From positions 62,001-126,000 of the forward strand of contig NZ_RHLQ01000002.1 of NCBI RefSeq assembly GCF_003711845.1: 64,000 bases of DNA, in the 5' to 3' direction. Each line of letters begins with the position of its first letter. Positions within the stretch are counted from its first letter, which is position 1. Source of the DNA: Lysinibacillus halotolerans (GTDB taxonomy: Bacteria > Bacillota > Bacilli > Bacillales_A > Planococcaceae). A program made the position numbers and the translations under genes. Below are positions 1-9,460 of this stretch, in pieces. The notes beneath the pieces were generated by a model. It searched no databases. It was not told the DNA's origin and saw nothing but the letters and a program-made list of their open reading frames with translations.

Positions 1-1
1 C

Positions 2-901
2 CATATTTATGGATTTGGCATTATGAATAGTATGTTATTACTCGGCAGTTCAGTTGTCATTTTCTCGAAATTCGATGCGGAAGAAGTATTTAAAGTAATT
101 GAAAAATATAAAGTAAAATCCTTTGCAGCAGTTCCAGCAATGGTGCACGCAATGGTATATCATCCAAATGCAGATCAATATGATTTATCAAGTTTGGAGA
201 CAGTTGGTTCAGGGTCCGCAGCTCTTGCCGTTAGCTTACGCCATAAATTTAAAGAGAAATTTGGAGCTGAAGTACGAGATGCCTACGGGTTATCAGAAGC
301 TTCACCTGGTGTAGCATCACAACGAAATGATATGCCGATTAAAGAAGGGTCAGTTGGAATTCCGATGCCGGGTGTCAAAATAAAAATTGTCGATGAAGAT
401 GGAAAAGAATTACCTGCTGGGGAAGTTGGGGAATTGTTAGTACAGGGGGACAATGTAACACCGGGTTATTTCCGAAATGAAGAAGCTACTAAAAAAGCAT
501 TGCAAAATGGTTGGCTTCATACTGGAGATATGGCAAAAGTGGATGAAGAAGGCTATTTGTATATCGTCGACCGTAAAAAAGATTTAATTATTCGTGGAGG
601 CTTCAATATTTACCCACGGGATTTAGAGGAACTACTTGTCAAACATGAAGCCGTTTTAGAAGCAGCCGTTATCGGTATCCCTTCTGAAAGAATGGGTGAA
701 GAAATTCTTGCTTGTATCGTAAAAAAAGAAGGGGTATCGGTTGGAGAATCGGAGTTAATTGATTACTGTCAAAAAAATTTAGCAAAATATAAAACTCCTC
801 GTCATGTAGTTTTTATTGATGAACTCCCACGTAATGGAGTCGGAAAAATATTAAAAACAAAGTTACGAGAACAATTTGCTGATTTTAATATAGAACAATA
901 G
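2..901 (+). CDS. Acyl-CoA ligase (AMP-binding), 5'-truncated by the window edge
   Basis: C-terminal about 300 residues of an ANL-superfamily acyl-CoA ligase, which activates a carboxylic acid to its CoA thioester with ATP in the cytoplasm. The frame is open to the first base, so the true start lies outside the window. Adenylation motifs follow in order: YGLSEAS (A5), GWLHTGD (A7), YIVDRKKDLIIRGG with the hinge Asp and the family Gly (A8), and RNGVGKILK (A10) carrying the catalytic Lys. The full family is 500-550 residues, so nearly half is missing. It ends 31 bases before a peptide-type ABC importer on the same strand and lies upstream of SDR, hydratase and thiolase genes, which suggests it activates the imported substrate. 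The substrate cannot be told from sequence; a medium- or long-chain or aromatic acid is possible. Confidence 0.9.
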   Translation, partial: HIYGFGIMNSMLLLGSSVVIFSKFDAEEVFKVIEKYKVKSFAAVPAMVHAMVYHPNADQYDLSSLETVGSGSAALAVSLRHKFKEKFGAEVRDAYGLSEASPGVASQRNDMPIKEGSVGIPMPGVKIKIVDEDGKELPAGEVGELLVQGDNVTPGYFRNEEATKKALQNGWLHTGDMAKVDEEGYLYIVDRKKDLIIRGGFNIYPRDLEELLVKHEAVLEAAVIGIPSERMGEEILACIVKKEGVSVGESELIDYCQKNLAKYKTPRHVVFIDELPRNGVGKILKTKLREQFADFNIEQ

Positions 902-932
902 TTATTTTTTAATATTAATGAAAGGAGGAAGA

Positions 933-2978
933 ATGCCATTGGTCAATAACTCTCCATCTTTATTAAAAGTGGAAGAAATGAAAACGGTCTTTAAAACACG
1001 TGCAGGAAATTTGGAAGCCGTAGATGGAGTTTCCTTTAGTATTTCTAAAGGGGAAACCGTTGCTATCGTTGGAGAATCAGGTTCGGGAAAAAGCGTTTCC
1101 GCCTTATCCATTTTAAGATTGTTAGATAGTAACGGCGAAGTTACTTCTGGAAAGATATTATTTAACGATTTAAATTTAAAAGATTTAAGCAACGATGAAA
1201 TCCGAAAGATTAGAGGAAATGAAATCGCCATGATTTTTCAAGATCCAATGACGTGCTTAGATCCGGTATATACGATTGGCGATCAAATAATCGAAACAAT
1301 AAAAATTCATGAAGACTTAAGTAAAAAAGAATATAAAGATCGCGCCCTCGAACTATTAAAACTAGTTGGACTTCCTGATCCTGAAAGCCGAATTGATGCG
1401 TATCCCCATCAATTATCGGGGGGACAAAGACAGCGAGTCATGATTGCCATTGCCCTTGCTTGCCGTCCAAACTTAATCATCGCAGACGAACCGACAACAG
1501 CATTGGATGTTACGGTGCAAGCTCAAATCATGCAATTATTAAAAGATTTACAATCCCAATTTGGAACAGCAATTATTCTTGTAACCCATGATTTAGGTGT
1601 AGTAGCGGAAATGGCAGACAAAGTTGTCGTCGTTTATGCAGGTCAAGTAGTGGAACAATCGAAAGTGAAGGATTTATTTAATCATCCCGAACACCCTTAT
1701 ACTCAAGCTTTGTTACAAAGTATTCCGAAAATCGATACAGACCGAAACCGCCGATTACAAACGATAAAAGGAAATGTTCCGAGTTTAAGAGATATTCCAT
1801 CTGGATGTCGATTCCATCCCCGTTGTCCTTTAGCAACGGATAAGTGTAAAAGTGAAGAACCACCTCTTTTTGAAATGAAGGAAGATCGGGTGAGTAAATG
1901 TTGGAAGGCAGATCCAACATCAGAAGGTAAGTGGGAGTTTCCAACAGTCGAAGAGAACGAAGCTATTTTTGAAGAAAATGAACATTTGAATAATAAACAA
2001 ATTTTATTGCAAGTAAACAATTTAAAAAAACATTTTCCTATAACAAAAGGGATTTTATCTAGAACGGTCGGTCACGTGAAAGCGGTCGATGGTGTTTCAA
2101 TCGAAATCTTCAAAGGAGAAGTTCTTGGACTTGTTGGAGAGTCAGGATGTGGAAAATCTACAGTTGGTCGTTTAATTACAGGGTTAATCGATTCAACAGA
2201 AGGTGAAGTAACATTTGATCAGAAAAAGTTAGCAACGGCTCATCGTAAGGAACGGAAAGGATTAAGAAAAAGAATCCAATTTGTCTTTCAAGACCCTTAT
2301 AGTTCGTTAAATCCGAGGATGACAATATTAGATATTATAGGAGAGCCTTTGGAAGTTCATAACATAGCAAAAGGACATAAAAAACAGGAACGGGTAGCGG
2401 AGTTACTAGAAATTGTTGGGCTATCAAGGGAAGATATGCATAAATTTCCCCATCAATTTTCGGGAGGACAACGACAAAGAATTGGAATTGCTCGCGCTTT
2501 AGCGACAGAACCAGAGTTATTAATATGTGATGAAGCTGTTTCAGCACTAGATGTATCCGTTCAAGCTCAAATTTTAAATTTATTGAAAGATTTACAGCTG
2601 AAACTCGGATTATCCTACTTATTTATCTCCCACGATTTAAATGTGGTGAAATATATATCGGATCGGATAGCTGTTATGTATTTAGGTGAAATCGTTGAAG
2701 TAACGGATTCGGGTACACTATTTAAAGAACCATTGCATCCGTATGCAAAAGCACTTATTTCAGCAGTACCAATTCCAAATCCAAACATCGAACCTGAACG
2801 AATGATATTAAGTGGTGAAGTACCGAGCCCATCCAATCCACCAACTGGTTGTAAATTCCATACGAGATGTCCCGCTGCAATGGAAATTTGCAAACAGAAG
2901 AAGCCAGAATTGAAAACAATAGTAAAAGGACATACCGTTTCATGTCATCTTTACGGAAAGGAGCTAGAAAATGGTTGA
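933..2978 (+). CDS. Fused dipeptide/oligopeptide ABC importer ATPase (DppD-DppF type)
   Basis: Cytoplasmic ATPase powering the importer encoded just downstream. Two complete ABC domains sit in one chain. The first has Walker A GESGSGKS, signature LSGGQRQR and Walker B LIIADEP. The second has [16 protein letters not shown] and LLICDEA. Each is followed by the Oligo_HPY tail with clustered Cys ([14 protein letters not shown] and [14 protein letters not shown]), which in some relatives binds an iron-sulfur cluster. At about 682 residues it is a genuine fusion of the usually separate OppD and OppF subunits, as in GsiA and YejF. An upstream in-frame ATG at 918 precedes the AGGAGG at 923-928, so ATG 933, or TTG 939 with better spacing, is the likely start. 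The 3' end overlaps the first permease by 8 bases. Confidence 0.93.
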   Translation: MPLVNNSPSLLKVEEMKTVFKTRAGNLEAVDGVSFSISKGETVAIVGESGSGKSVSALSILRLLDSNGEVTSGKILFNDLNLKDLSNDEIRKIRGNEIAMIFQDPMTCLDPVYTIGDQIIETIKIHEDLSKKEYKDRALELLKLVGLPDPESRIDAYPHQLSGGQRQRVMIAIALACRPNLIIADEPTTALDVTVQAQIMQLLKDLQSQFGTAIILVTHDLGVVAEMADKVVVVYAGQVVEQSKVKDLFNHPEHPYTQALLQSIPKIDTDRNRRLQTIKGNVPSLRDIPSGCRFHPRCPLATDKCKSEEPPLFEMKEDRVSKCWKADPTSEGKWEFPTVEENEAIFEENEHLNNKQILLQVNNLKKHFPITKGILSRTVGHVKAVDGVSIEIFKGEVLGLVGESGCGKSTVGRLITGLIDSTEGEVTFDQKKLATAHRKERKGLRKRIQFVFQDPYSSLNPRMTILDIIGEPLEVHNIAKGHKKQERVAELLEIVGLSREDMHKFPHQFSGGQRQRIGIARALATEPELLICDEAVSALDVSVQAQILNLLKDLQLKLGLSYLFISHDLNVVKYISDRIAVMYLGEIVEVTDSGTLFKEPLHPYAKALISAVPIPNPNIEPERMILSGEVPSPSNPPTGCKFHTRCPAAMEICKQKKPELKTIVKGHTVSCHLYGKELENG

Positions 2979-3918
2979 GTATATCATTAGGAGGCTCGTT
3001 TTCGGAATATTCGTTCTATTTATTATGACGGCGTTCATCTTTATCGTAATGAGAGCTGTTCCAGGTGATGTCGTTACACTTCAGTTAGCGAATTCTGGTG
3101 CAACCCCTGAACAAATGGAAGCGATGAAAGCGGAGATGGGGTTAGATAAAAGTATACTAGGGCAGCTTACCGATTGGGTTACAAATGCTGTGCAAGGAGA
3201 TTTAGGAAATTCCTTATGGTCCGGTCAGGAAGTTTCTCAAATTATAGTAGATCGTTTACCAGTTACGATTCAATTGGCGATTATGTCCATTATCCTTGCC
3301 ATCTTAATTGGGATTCCAATTGGTGTCATTTCAGCGGTAAAACAAAATACATGGATGGATCATTTTTTAAAAATCTTTTCAGTAAGTGGTTTATCTATTC
3401 CAAACTTTTGGTTAGGACTCGTTCTACTTACTGTCCTTTCTTTAGCTTTAAATTGGATACCACCTTTAGGGTTTCAATCATTTGCAGAAAATCCATTAGT
3501 TAACTTTCAGCAAATGATTTTGCCGGCTATATGTTTAGCCATTACTTTAAGCGCTAGTATCGTTCGAATGACAAGGTCTGCCGTTTTAGAAGTGCTACAT
3601 TCTGAGTTCATACGTACAGTTCGAGCAAAAGGTGCTAAAGAAAGAATCGTTATTTTTAAACATGCCCTTAGAAATTCTTTAGTTTCTGTCATTACATTAA
3701 TTGGTTTACAAGTCGGTTACTTACTTGGAGGGACGGTTGTACTTGAATCAATTTTTGCACTTCCTGGATTAGGTAGTTTGATTTTTGAATCCGTGCTAGC
3801 AAGGGATTATCCGATTGTACAGTCAGCCGTATTGGTCTTTGGTGCGATGTTTTTACTAGTCAACTTAATTGTGGATGTTATGTATGGTTGGGTAGATCCA
3901 CGTATTAGAACGAAATAA
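2971..3918 (+). CDS. ABC importer permease, DppB/OppB type
   Basis: Inner-membrane permease of a peptide/nickel-type importer, 315 residues, the usual length. It starts with the classic short N-terminal stretch and first membrane helix of DppB (YIIRRLVFGIFVLF), followed by an extracytoplasmic loop and further helices. The cytoplasmic coupling (EAA) loop reads EFIRTVRAKGAKERIVIFKH around residues 210-230, the contact point for the ATPase. It overlaps the ATPase gene by 8 bases, showing translational coupling. The partner permease and the binding lipoprotein follow, making the transporter complete. The substrate could be a short peptide, a nickel or siderophore complex, or a conjugated acyl compound. 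The neighbouring acyl-CoA genes favour the last, but only as an inference. Confidence 0.93.
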   Translation: MVEYIIRRLVFGIFVLFIMTAFIFIVMRAVPGDVVTLQLANSGATPEQMEAMKAEMGLDKSILGQLTDWVTNAVQGDLGNSLWSGQEVSQIIVDRLPVTIQLAIMSIILAILIGIPIGVISAVKQNTWMDHFLKIFSVSGLSIPNFWLGLVLLTVLSLALNWIPPLGFQSFAENPLVNFQQMILPAICLAITLSASIVRMTRSAVLEVLHSEFIRTVRAKGAKERIVIFKHALRNSLVSVITLIGLQVGYLLGGTVVLESIFALPGLGSLIFESVLARDYPIVQSAVLVFGAMFLLVNLIVDVMYGWVDPRIRTK

Positions 3919-3961
3919 CAATGGAAATTATTATTGTCTTTAGGAAAAGGAAGTGATTCGC

Positions 3962-4867
3962 ATGTCCCAAGTTCAATTAGACTCTGAGTTGCTTAAAGGC
4001 AAGTTAAAAGCGGGTAGAAGTTTGAGTATTAAAAAATTTAAAGAGGACTGCAAACGCTTTATTTTTACACAAAAAATTGGATTTATCTCCCTTTTATTCA
4101 TACTACTCGTCATCATAATTGCTCTTATTGCTCCAATAATTGCTCTCTTTGATCCAATTGCCCAAGATCGGGCCGCTTTTTTAGCCGCCCCCGATTCAGA
4201 GCATGTGATGGGAACAGATGATTTAGGTCGTGATGTTTTAAGTAGACTCGTATATGGCTCACGGATCTCGTTAATCGTTGGATTTTCAACCGTTATTATA
4301 TCCATTATTTTAGGCACATTAATTGGAATGATATCGGGTTATTTTGGTGGAATTGTCGATATGATTATTCAACGGATAATGGATGCCATTATGTCCATTC
4401 CTGCTTTAATTTTAGCTTTGTTTATCGCTGCATTATTAGGACCTGCTATTCAAAATGTCATAATATCCCTTGTCATTATTGAAGTGCCTCGTTTTGCCCG
4501 AATTGTTCGAGGAGAGATGATGAGAATTCGTGAATCAAATTATGTGGAAGCATCTCGCTCAGTAGGAGCTAGCTCATTTCGAATTATACTGAAGCACGGA
4601 TTACCTAATATGATGGCTCCGATAATTGTAATGGCAAGTTTGGCATTCGGTCAGACAATTATCGCTGAAGCTTCCTTAAGCTTTTTAGGAATTGGAACGC
4701 CTCCTCCTAATCCATCTTGGGGATTAATGTTAAGTGATGCAAGCAGATATATGGAAAGCGCACCATGGCTTGTTCTTTTCCCAGGTTTAGCTTTAAGTAT
4801 TTTAGTTTTATCATTTAACTTATTTGGGGATGCTCTCCGTGATTTCCTCGATCCAAAAATGTCTTAA
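3962..4867 (+). CDS. ABC importer permease, DppC/OppC type
   Basis: Second membrane subunit of the importer, about 301 residues. The N-terminal cytoplasmic segment with FIFTQKIGFISLLFILLVII matches the OppC_N domain. It is followed by the HVMGTDDLGRDVLSRLVYG motif shared by nearly all OppC/DppC proteins. The coupling loop NYVEASRSVGASSFRIILKH and GTPPPNPSWGLML near the C-terminus are also diagnostic. A GTG at 3953 is in frame, but ATG 3962 sits at the right distance after AAAGGAAGTGAT and is preferred. It lies 43 bases after the first permease and 37 before the binding protein, in one apparent operon. Nothing appears truncated. Confidence 0.93.
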   Translation: MSQVQLDSELLKGKLKAGRSLSIKKFKEDCKRFIFTQKIGFISLLFILLVIIIALIAPIIALFDPIAQDRAAFLAAPDSEHVMGTDDLGRDVLSRLVYGSRISLIVGFSTVIISIILGTLIGMISGYFGGIVDMIIQRIMDAIMSIPALILALFIAALLGPAIQNVIISLVIIEVPRFARIVRGEMMRIRESNYVEASRSVGASSFRIILKHGLPNMMAPIIVMASLAFGQTIIAEASLSFLGIGTPPPNPSWGLMLSDASRYMESAPWLVLFPGLALSILVLSFNLFGDALRDFLDPKMS

Positions 4868-4904
4868 CTATTGGAAGAATATATTTTCATAGGAGGAAAC
4901 GGTT

Positions 4905-6527
4905 ATGGATAAAAAGTGGAAATCAATATGTCACATATTGATTTTAGGAATAGTAGTACTAGTTATTGGTGCGTGTTCTTCGGAAACAAAAAATAATGAG
5001 TCGGGACAAAAAAATACAACGGAAGGCTCTTCGGAACCAAAAAGTGGAGGAACTTATACGATCCTTTCACCCGCGGATCCTGACATGCTAGATCCCCATC
5101 GTCAGTCATCGATTTATACCCATCAATTGGCTGGATTAGTTTACAACAAATTAGTTTCCTATGAAACAGGTCCTAACGTTGACTATACCGATTATAATGT
5201 TGTACCGGATTTAGCCGAGCGATGGGAAGTTTCCGAAGATGGAAAAGTTTATACCTTTTATTTAAGAGAAGCCTATTGGCATGATAAAGAACCGGTCAAC
5301 GGTAGACAGGTCACAGCTGATGATGTCATCGCCACTATGGAAACAATTATCAACTTACCAGGACATCAAGCTTCCCTTTTATCGGAAGTTGAAAGTATTA
5401 CGGCAAAAGATCCTCAAACCGTTGTATTTACATTAAAACAACCTTTTGCCCCTTTTCTCAATTTCATGGCTAACCACTTCATGTGGATATTACCGAAAGA
5501 AGGGGTGGAGGGCAAATATGACTTAGCAACAGATGCAATTGGTACGGGGCCTTTTGTATTGGAAAAATGGGAAGATAATGTGCAAGCGACTTTCAAAAAA
5601 AATCCAACTTATTATGAAGAAGGAAAACCATATTTAGATGAAGTGATTTTTAAAGTAGTACCTGATCAAGGTTCTCGTATTGCTGCATTTAGAACTGGCC
5701 AGGCAGATACAATCGGAAGTTTATCACCCGAAGAGTTGGATCAACTCATAAAAACGAATCCTGATGTTACGGTCTTTGAAGCCTTATTCGCTACACAGGA
5801 ACAACTGTATTTAAATATGGAAAAGGAACCATTTAATGATTTAAAAGTCCGTAAAGCAATTAGTATGGCTATTGACCGTCAATCGATGGTAAAGGCAATT
5901 TATGGTGGGGGAGAAACGAGCGGTCCTGTTAATCCATCTTTAGGAGACTGGTCATTACCATTAGAAGAAAGGGAAAAACTGCAACCATATAACCCAGAAG
6001 AAGCGAAAAAACTATTAGAAGAAGCAGGTTATCCTGATGGCTTTGATACAACATTAATGGTAACTAATGGTTACGGTGAACAATTAGTCCGTGTTGCCCA
6101 ATGGATTGCAGAAGATTTAAGAAATATTGGCATTAATGCAGAAATTGAAGTGGTTGAATATGCTACTTACTTCTCTGAAAGATGGCCGAATGTTGATTAT
6201 GATATGGGGGTTGGATATCAAACTTACTTCCAAGAACCAGATGAATGGTTAAGAACACAGTTACACACTAATGGAGCGCGAAATTGGTATAACATTAGTG
6301 ACCCGGAACTAGATAAAATGCTCGATGAACAAAGACTTATTCTTGATGTAGATCAAAGAAGGGAATATGTACACGACATTCAACGATATGTTTTAGAAAA
6401 TTTAGTGAACCCTATCGCTATTTCGACTTATTACACGAAAACACCGCGACAACCGTATATAAGAGATTCTTATCCACATGCTTCCTATGGATATGGATAT
6501 TTAAAAGACGTTTGGTTAGATAAATAA
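4905..6527 (+). CDS. Extracellular solute-binding lipoprotein, family 5
   Basis: Receptor subunit of the importer, 540 residues, anchored outside the membrane. The first 25 residues form a lipoprotein signal peptide: charged MDKKWK, a hydrophobic stretch, and lipobox VIGAC with the lipidated Cys near residue 24. A Ser/Asn/Glu-rich linker follows. The mature part starts GGTYTILSPADPDMLDPHRQ, and the family-5 signature region appears as PDLAERWEVSEDGKVYTFYL. Family-5 proteins bind peptides, nickel complexes, opines and other small molecules, so the fold does not reveal the ligand. It is the last gene of the importer block and is followed by a strong hairpin. No equivalent binding-protein gene occurs elsewhere in the window. 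Confidence 0.93.
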   Translation: MDKKWKSICHILILGIVVLVIGACSSETKNNESGQKNTTEGSSEPKSGGTYTILSPADPDMLDPHRQSSIYTHQLAGLVYNKLVSYETGPNVDYTDYNVVPDLAERWEVSEDGKVYTFYLREAYWHDKEPVNGRQVTADDVIATMETIINLPGHQASLLSEVESITAKDPQTVVFTLKQPFAPFLNFMANHFMWILPKEGVEGKYDLATDAIGTGPFVLEKWEDNVQATFKKNPTYYEEGKPYLDEVIFKVVPDQGSRIAAFRTGQADTIGSLSPEELDQLIKTNPDVTVFEALFATQEQLYLNMEKEPFNDLKVRKAISMAIDRQSMVKAIYGGGETSGPVNPSLGDWSLPLEEREKLQPYNPEEAKKLLEEAGYPDGFDTTLMVTNGYGEQLVRVAQWIAEDLRNIGINAEIEVVEYATYFSERWPNVDYDMGVGYQTYFQEPDEWLRTQLHTNGARNWYNISDPELDKMLDEQRLILDVDQRREYVHDIQRYVLENLVNPIAISTYYTKTPRQPYIRDSYPHASYGYGYLKDVWLDK

Positions 6528-6541
6528 TTTGATGCTACAAG

Positions 6542-6590
6542 AAAGGAAAATTATTAGTATATAAATTCTATTAATTTTCCTTTTACGAAT
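6542..6590 (+). terminator. Hairpin terminator after the importer genes
   Basis: Perfect 12-bp inverted repeat AAAGGAAAATTA (6542-6553) with TAATTTTCCTTT (6572-6583), rich in A-T pairs and ending in a short T run. It separates the importer genes from the hydrolase gene. The stem is weak in G-C, so readthrough is likely. Confidence 0.6.
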
Positions 6591-6645
6591 AAAGCGTTTC
6601 ATGAAAGGTATGTGAGAACAGATTCTAATAAAAGGATTGAGTACT

Positions 6646-7635
6646 TTGCAAAAAATCGAAAAGATAGAACTATCAACGAACTTTCCTATAGGTCCAGTGA
6701 ATGTTTATGTTCTATTTGGTGAAAAATTGACCCTTATAGATACAGGACTAAATCGTGAACTGGCATGGAAAGAGTTGAATAACGGTTTGCTGAAGCTAGG
6801 ATTGAATTTAAATGATATTGAGCAAATCGTTTTAACGCATCATCATAATGATCATACAGCTATGATTGATTGGATTCTTGAGGAAAACCCATCGATACAA
6901 GTTTTTGCTCATCAAGATACGGAAATGATTTTAAAGGACGAAGACTATTTAGAATGGAGTTCCCAGTTTTTTGAGAAGTTATTTCTTGAGTTCGGATTGA
7001 CAAAAGAAATGGCTTATAAATGGGCATATCGAAAAGGAGATCGTGATCGATACGATTATTTAAATGTCAATAGGACGTTATCAGATGGAGATTTTGTCCC
7101 AGGCTTACCTAATTGGAAAGTAATTGAAACGTTAGGTCATTCCCAAGATCACATTTCCCTTTATAACGAAAAGGAACAATTGTTTATATGTGGAGATAAT
7201 ATCATTCAAGGTATTCATGCAGGCATTTTTTTAGATGCGCCGAAAAGGGGAAAAGAACGGTCGAAGCCATTACTACAATACTTAGATAACTTAGAGAAAT
7301 GTCGAAAGTTAAACGTTCAATTGACCTTCTCAGGTCATGGTCCTAATATTGAAAATTTAAACGAAGCAATTGATAGTCAATTAGGAAATATAGAAAATCG
7401 AGCACAACGGGTAATTCGTACATTAGAGAAAGCAAATGGTGTTGCTAGCGGGTTTGAAATTATTCAAGAGATGTATCGTGGTCGCTATGAGAATGCGGTT
7501 ATTACCTTTGTGTTTGAAATTGTCGCGGTACTCGATCTATTACAAAAACGAAATGTTGTAGTCGCAGAGAAAGCAAATGGTGTTTATCAATATCGATTAG
7601 TTAATTATAAAACTACTTCAAATAAGATTGTTTAA
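6646..7635 (+). CDS. MBL-fold metallo-hydrolase with C-terminal winged-helix-like tail
   Basis: Cytoplasmic zinc hydrolase of the metallo-beta-lactamase superfamily, about 329 residues. The metal-binding motif HHHNDH lies near residue 65, with later ligands in LGHSQDH and SGHGP. The C-terminal 60-70 residues (GFEIIQEMYRGRYENAV onward) resemble the winged-helix tail of LACTB2-type hydrolases. Family members act as thioesterases, glyoxalase-II-like enzymes or lactonases. In this cluster an acyl thioester or lactone is a plausible substrate, but that is inference. An in-frame TTG at 6637 abuts the AAAGGA box. TTG 6646 has correct spacing and gives the N-terminus MQKIEKIEL. It has no signal peptide. 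It stands alone between a terminator and a second inverted repeat, so it may have its own promoter. Confidence 0.85.
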   Translation: MQKIEKIELSTNFPIGPVNVYVLFGEKLTLIDTGLNRELAWKELNNGLLKLGLNLNDIEQIVLTHHHNDHTAMIDWILEENPSIQVFAHQDTEMILKDEDYLEWSSQFFEKLFLEFGLTKEMAYKWAYRKGDRDRYDYLNVNRTLSDGDFVPGLPNWKVIETLGHSQDHISLYNEKEQLFICGDNIIQGIHAGIFLDAPKRGKERSKPLLQYLDNLEKCRKLNVQLTFSGHGPNIENLNEAIDSQLGNIENRAQRVIRTLEKANGVASGFEIIQEMYRGRYENAVITFVFEIVAVLDLLQKRNVVVAEKANGVYQYRLVNYKTTSNKIV

Positions 7636-7664
7636 AAAGTGAAAACGAATGACATCTATCATTG

Positions 7665-7696
7665 AATATTTCTATAAATCAATTAATAGAAATATT
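7665..7696. repeat. 11-bp inverted repeat between hydrolase and SDR genes
   Basis: AATATTTCTAT (7665-7675) and ATAGAAATATT (7686-7696) are perfect complements separated by 10 bases. There is no T run after either arm, so it is a poor terminator. Its place about 45 bases before the SDR start makes an operator or a 5'-UTR hairpin possible. The extreme A+T content means chance is not excluded. Confidence 0.4.
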
Positions 7697-7741
7697 ATAT
7701 TAAGTTATTTTTAACTACTAATTTATTTGGAGGGATTTCAT

Positions 7742-8506
7742 TTGACTGGAAGATTCGATAATAGAGTTGCATTTATTACTGGTGGAAGCCGAGGCATTGG
7801 AAAAGGGATTGCTGAAACATTTGCGGAGGAAGGGGCAAAAATTGCAATTATTGATATTAATGAAGAAGCTTTGAACGAAGTAGAAGCTGAATTCAAAGAA
7901 AAGGGCTATACAATTTTAACTATGCAAGCAAATGTCGTCAATGCGGAAGAAGTTGAAGCGGCAATGGAACAAGTCGTTTCTCAATTTGGTTCCTTAGATA
8001 TTTTAGTGAATAATGCGGGAATAATTCGCGACAATTTGCTATTTAAAATGACGGATAGTGATTGGAATCAAGTTATTGATGTTCATTTAAAAGGAACATT
8101 TAATGCATCCCGTGCTGCCCAAAAATATATGGTGAAACAAAACTATGGAAGAATTATAAACATTTCTTCTACTTCAGCCCTTGGAAATCCTGGTCAGGCT
8201 AATTACGCAACTGTAAAGGCGGGAATTCAAGGATTTACAAAAACCCTAGCCAAAGAAATTGGTAAATTTGGCATTACAACAAATGCAGTAGCACCTGGTT
8301 TTATTGAAACGGATATGACGAAGGCAACAGCAGAAAGGGTTGGTATTCCGTTCGATGAATTCGTCAAAGGTGCAGCTAGTCGTATTCCGGTACGAAGATC
8401 TGGTCAACCTTCTGATATTGCCAATGCCGTTGCTTTTTTTGCAGATGAAAAATCTTCTTTCGTAAACGGTCAAGTTTTATATGTTGCAGGTGGACCTACT
8501 AACTAA
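7742..8506 (+). CDS. SDR oxidoreductase, FabG-like (3-hydroxyacyl-CoA/ACP dehydrogenase type)
   Basis: Classical short-chain dehydrogenase, 254 residues. The Rossmann motif TGGSRGIG spans residues 13-20, the NNAG motif is present, and the catalytic Ser-Tyr-Lys triad appears in INISSTSALG and YATVKAG. It ends in the usual FVNGQVLYVAGG. An Asp after the second strand (IIDIN) favours NAD over NADP, in keeping with catabolic oxidation of a 3-hydroxyacyl-CoA. The TTG start at 7742 lies 7 bases after GGAGGG; the upstream in-frame TTG at 7727 overlaps that box. It heads a three-gene run with two hotdog-fold hydratase genes. Other alcohol substrates are possible. Confidence 0.87.
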   Translation: MTGRFDNRVAFITGGSRGIGKGIAETFAEEGAKIAIIDINEEALNEVEAEFKEKGYTILTMQANVVNAEEVEAAMEQVVSQFGSLDILVNNAGIIRDNLLFKMTDSDWNQVIDVHLKGTFNASRAAQKYMVKQNYGRIINISSTSALGNPGQANYATVKAGIQGFTKTLAKEIGKFGITTNAVAPGFIETDMTKATAERVGIPFDEFVKGAASRIPVRRSGQPSDIANAVAFFADEKSSFVNGQVLYVAGGPTN

Positions 8507-8527
8507 TAAAGGAGGGAGATAATAGAG

Positions 8528-8977
8528 ATGATTACAGAATTCATAGGTGTTACGTCGGAAAAAGTGAAAAATGTGGTTGAAAAAGAACTAGTAAGGCGTT
8601 TTGCAGATTCAATTGGAGATTTGCATCCAATTTATATAGATGAAGAAACCGGAAAAAATTCTAGATATGGGAAAAATATTGCACCGGTTACGTTTCCTCG
8701 TGTTTTTCGATCAGGGGAAGTCGATGGATTAAATCTACCTAATAAAGGATTGATTCACGGTGAACAAATTTACCATTATAATCGACCACTCTTCGTAGGA
8801 GAAGAAGTGTATTGCTATTCCAAAATAGAAGATTACTTTGAAAAAGAAGGAAGTACTGGGAAAATGGGCTTCTTAAAAATGAAACGATATGGTGAAGACA
8901 CTGAAGGCAATATCATTTTTACAGAAGAATCGATCATTATTATTACTGAGACAGTAAGGAGGTCGATGAACGTATGA
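8528..8977 (+). CDS. FAS1-like dehydratase-domain protein (MaoC N-terminal type)
   Basis: Hotdog-fold protein of 149 residues. It matches the N-terminal half (FAS1-like dehydratase, COG2030-related) of two-subunit enoyl-CoA hydratases, such as actinobacterial HadA/ChsH-type systems. It has the expected GDLHPIYIDEE segment near residue 30 and the RPLFVGEEVYCYSKIEDYFEKEG core. This half usually gives structure and part of the acyl tunnel, while the partner supplies the catalytic Asp-His. It overlaps the MaoC-like gene by 4 bases (ATGA), indicating a coupled heterodimer. Expected role: hydration of an enoyl-CoA or its reverse. Confidence 0.82.
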   Translation: MITEFIGVTSEKVKNVVEKELVRRFADSIGDLHPIYIDEETGKNSRYGKNIAPVTFPRVFRSGEVDGLNLPNKGLIHGEQIYHYNRPLFVGEEVYCYSKIEDYFEKEGSTGKMGFLKMKRYGEDTEGNIIFTEESIIIITETVRRSMNV

Positions 8978-9372
8978 CGCATCTCAAAGAATTAGTTCAA
9001 GGGGAAACAATTAAAATGACCCTTGAACCTGTAACTAGAATGGATTTAATTAAATATTCCGGAGCATCTGGTGATTTTAATCCTATTCATACGATAGATG
9101 AGGAAGCAAAAAAGGCGGGTCTACCAGGCATTATTGCTCACGGAATGTGGACGATGGGGAATCTATCAAAATTATTTACCCCTTATTATGAAGAAGGCTA
9201 CATTCAAGATTATTCAATCCGATTTGCAGGTATGGTATTTTTAAACGATGTATTAACATTAAATGCCCAATTAGTCGAACAAACAGATGAAGCATTACAT
9301 TTTAAAGTGAATGTCACGAATCAACACGATAAAGAGGTTGTCAAGGGAAAAGTAAAATTTACCCTATATTAA
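8974..9372 (+). CDS. MaoC-like enoyl-CoA hydratase subunit
   Basis: Hotdog-fold R-hydratase subunit, 132 residues. The catalytic motif SGDFNPIH around residues 33-40 supplies the Asp and His of the hydratase-2 family. GIIAHGMWTMG follows and is equally typical. It should pair with the FAS1-like protein encoded immediately upstream, since the two genes overlap by 4 bases. Together with the two SDRs and the thiolase it supplies the hydration step of a beta-oxidation-like cycle, possibly for bulky substrates, as split hydratases often act on steroid side chains in actinobacteria. The substrate preference here is unknown. Confidence 0.85.
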   Translation: MTHLKELVQGETIKMTLEPVTRMDLIKYSGASGDFNPIHTIDEEAKKAGLPGIIAHGMWTMGNLSKLFTPYYEEGYIQDYSIRFAGMVFLNDVLTLNAQLVEQTDEALHFKVNVTNQHDKEVVKGKVKFTLY

Positions 9373-9377
9373 AGTGA

Positions 9378-9424
9378 AAGGATTTGTCTCGAATTTTAAT
9401 AAAGAATGAGAGGCAAATCCTTCT
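9378..9424 (+). terminator. Imperfect intra-cluster hairpin
   Basis: AAGGATTTG (9378-9386) pairs with CAAATCCTT (9414-9422), and CTC/GAG nearby can extend the stem. The T run after it is broken. It may be a weak terminator or processing site between the hydratase genes and the second SDR. Confidence 0.4.
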
Positions 9425-9460
9425 TACTTAAAAAGATTGGAAAATGGGAGGGATATCGGA

